Origin: Bacteroidetes bacterium UBA6161
Lineage (GTDB): Bacteria; Bacteroidota; Bacteroidia; NS11-12g; UBA955
Assembly: GCA_002422315.1 (NCBI GenBank)
Contig: DIUJ01000017.1
Coordinates: forward strand, 1-23,031
Reading direction: 5' to 3'
Length of the DNA: 23,031 nucleotides
Shown: one piece after another, positions 22,896 to 23,031 of the stretch
How positions within the stretch are numbered: the first letter of the stretch is position 1
How the letters are laid out: every line of letters starts with the position of its first letter
Made by a program: the position numbers and the translations under genes
The notes under the pieces: generated by a model
What the model saw: only the letters and a program-made list of their open reading frames with translations
What the model was told of the DNA's origin: nothing
The model's database searches: none

Positions 22896-23031
22896 ATTAA
22901 AATGAAAACGAAATAATGTTTTTGGCGCGTGTTTTTGCCTTCCCCTGCAAAAAACGTGACAAAAACATAAGGTAAAAAAACGGTTTTATACAGAACGCAG
23001 AAGTGAAATGTCAATGCCTGAAATAAGTTGA

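Larger units (their letters stand above)
22593..23031. other. Non-coding region with repeats, no credible gene
   Basis: This 439-base stretch carries two 7-base tandem arrays and a pair of hairpins (listed separately). Open frames here on the minus strand are short, low in complexity and read through the repeats, so I do not call them genes. The 3' end past 22900 shows nothing I can assign. Confidence 0.6.

Noticed and set aside
22612..23014. Two minus-strand open frames of 78 and 62 codons
   Set aside because: They translate the heptamer arrays and hairpin repeats; the composition is unlike the neighbouring genes.

Overview
The window looks like a chromosome segment of a Bacteroidota bacterium (Cytophagia/Sphingobacteriia-like, AT-rich). 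The evidence is the many TAnnTTTG -7 boxes ahead of genes, two of them with a TTTG -33 box 18 bases upstream, together with gene forms common in the phylum: split transketolase, fused RibBA, a YbiT-type ABC-F protein and IS200-like small transposases. Genus cannot be told from the sequence alone.

Layout. (1) 1-2868, minus strand: tightly packed tyrS, a membrane-anchored beta-propeller-like protein and prfA (cut by the window edge). (2) 3079-4646, minus strand: a three-gene toxin-antitoxin operon of the HipBST type (HTH repressor, HipA N-terminal subdomain protein, HipA-like kinase), with a perfect palindrome by its promoter. (3) 5008-8916, plus strand: ABC-F ATPase, aroQ and an MsbA-like ABC exporter. 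(4) 9092-11131: a LexA/S24-fold transcription factor convergent with ribBA. (5) 11286-13195, plus strand: an SDR oxidoreductase, the pyruvate dehydrogenase E1 beta subunit and tRNA-Phe(GAA) with a terminator.

(6) 13279-14478 is the mobile part: a 3' remnant of an IS110-type transposase next to a Y1 (IS200/RAYT-like) transposase gene, which is flanked by two direct copies of a hairpin-rich repeat of about 215 bp. Each copy is itself an imperfect inverted repeat, so the whole resembles a REP/BIME-RAYT unit. (7) 14627-17131, minus strand: rpsO-pnp, each with its own intrinsic terminator. (8) 17247-22592, plus strand: an inositol-monophosphatase-family enzyme, then an operon of transketolase N-half, secreted VWA protein and transketolase C-half, then a histidine-rich protein of unknown function. 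(9) 22593-23031 holds no credible gene but has two 7-nt tandem arrays and a double-hairpin repeat.

Most genes are core translation, RNA turnover and central metabolism. The accessory signals that deserve attention are the HipBST-like operon beside tyrS, the RAYT-like repeat unit, the VWA gene between the transketolase halves, and three proteins whose catalytic motifs are partly lost (ABC-F site 2, SDR Tyr, S24 Ser/Lys). No CRISPR array, riboswitch or prophage was seen.
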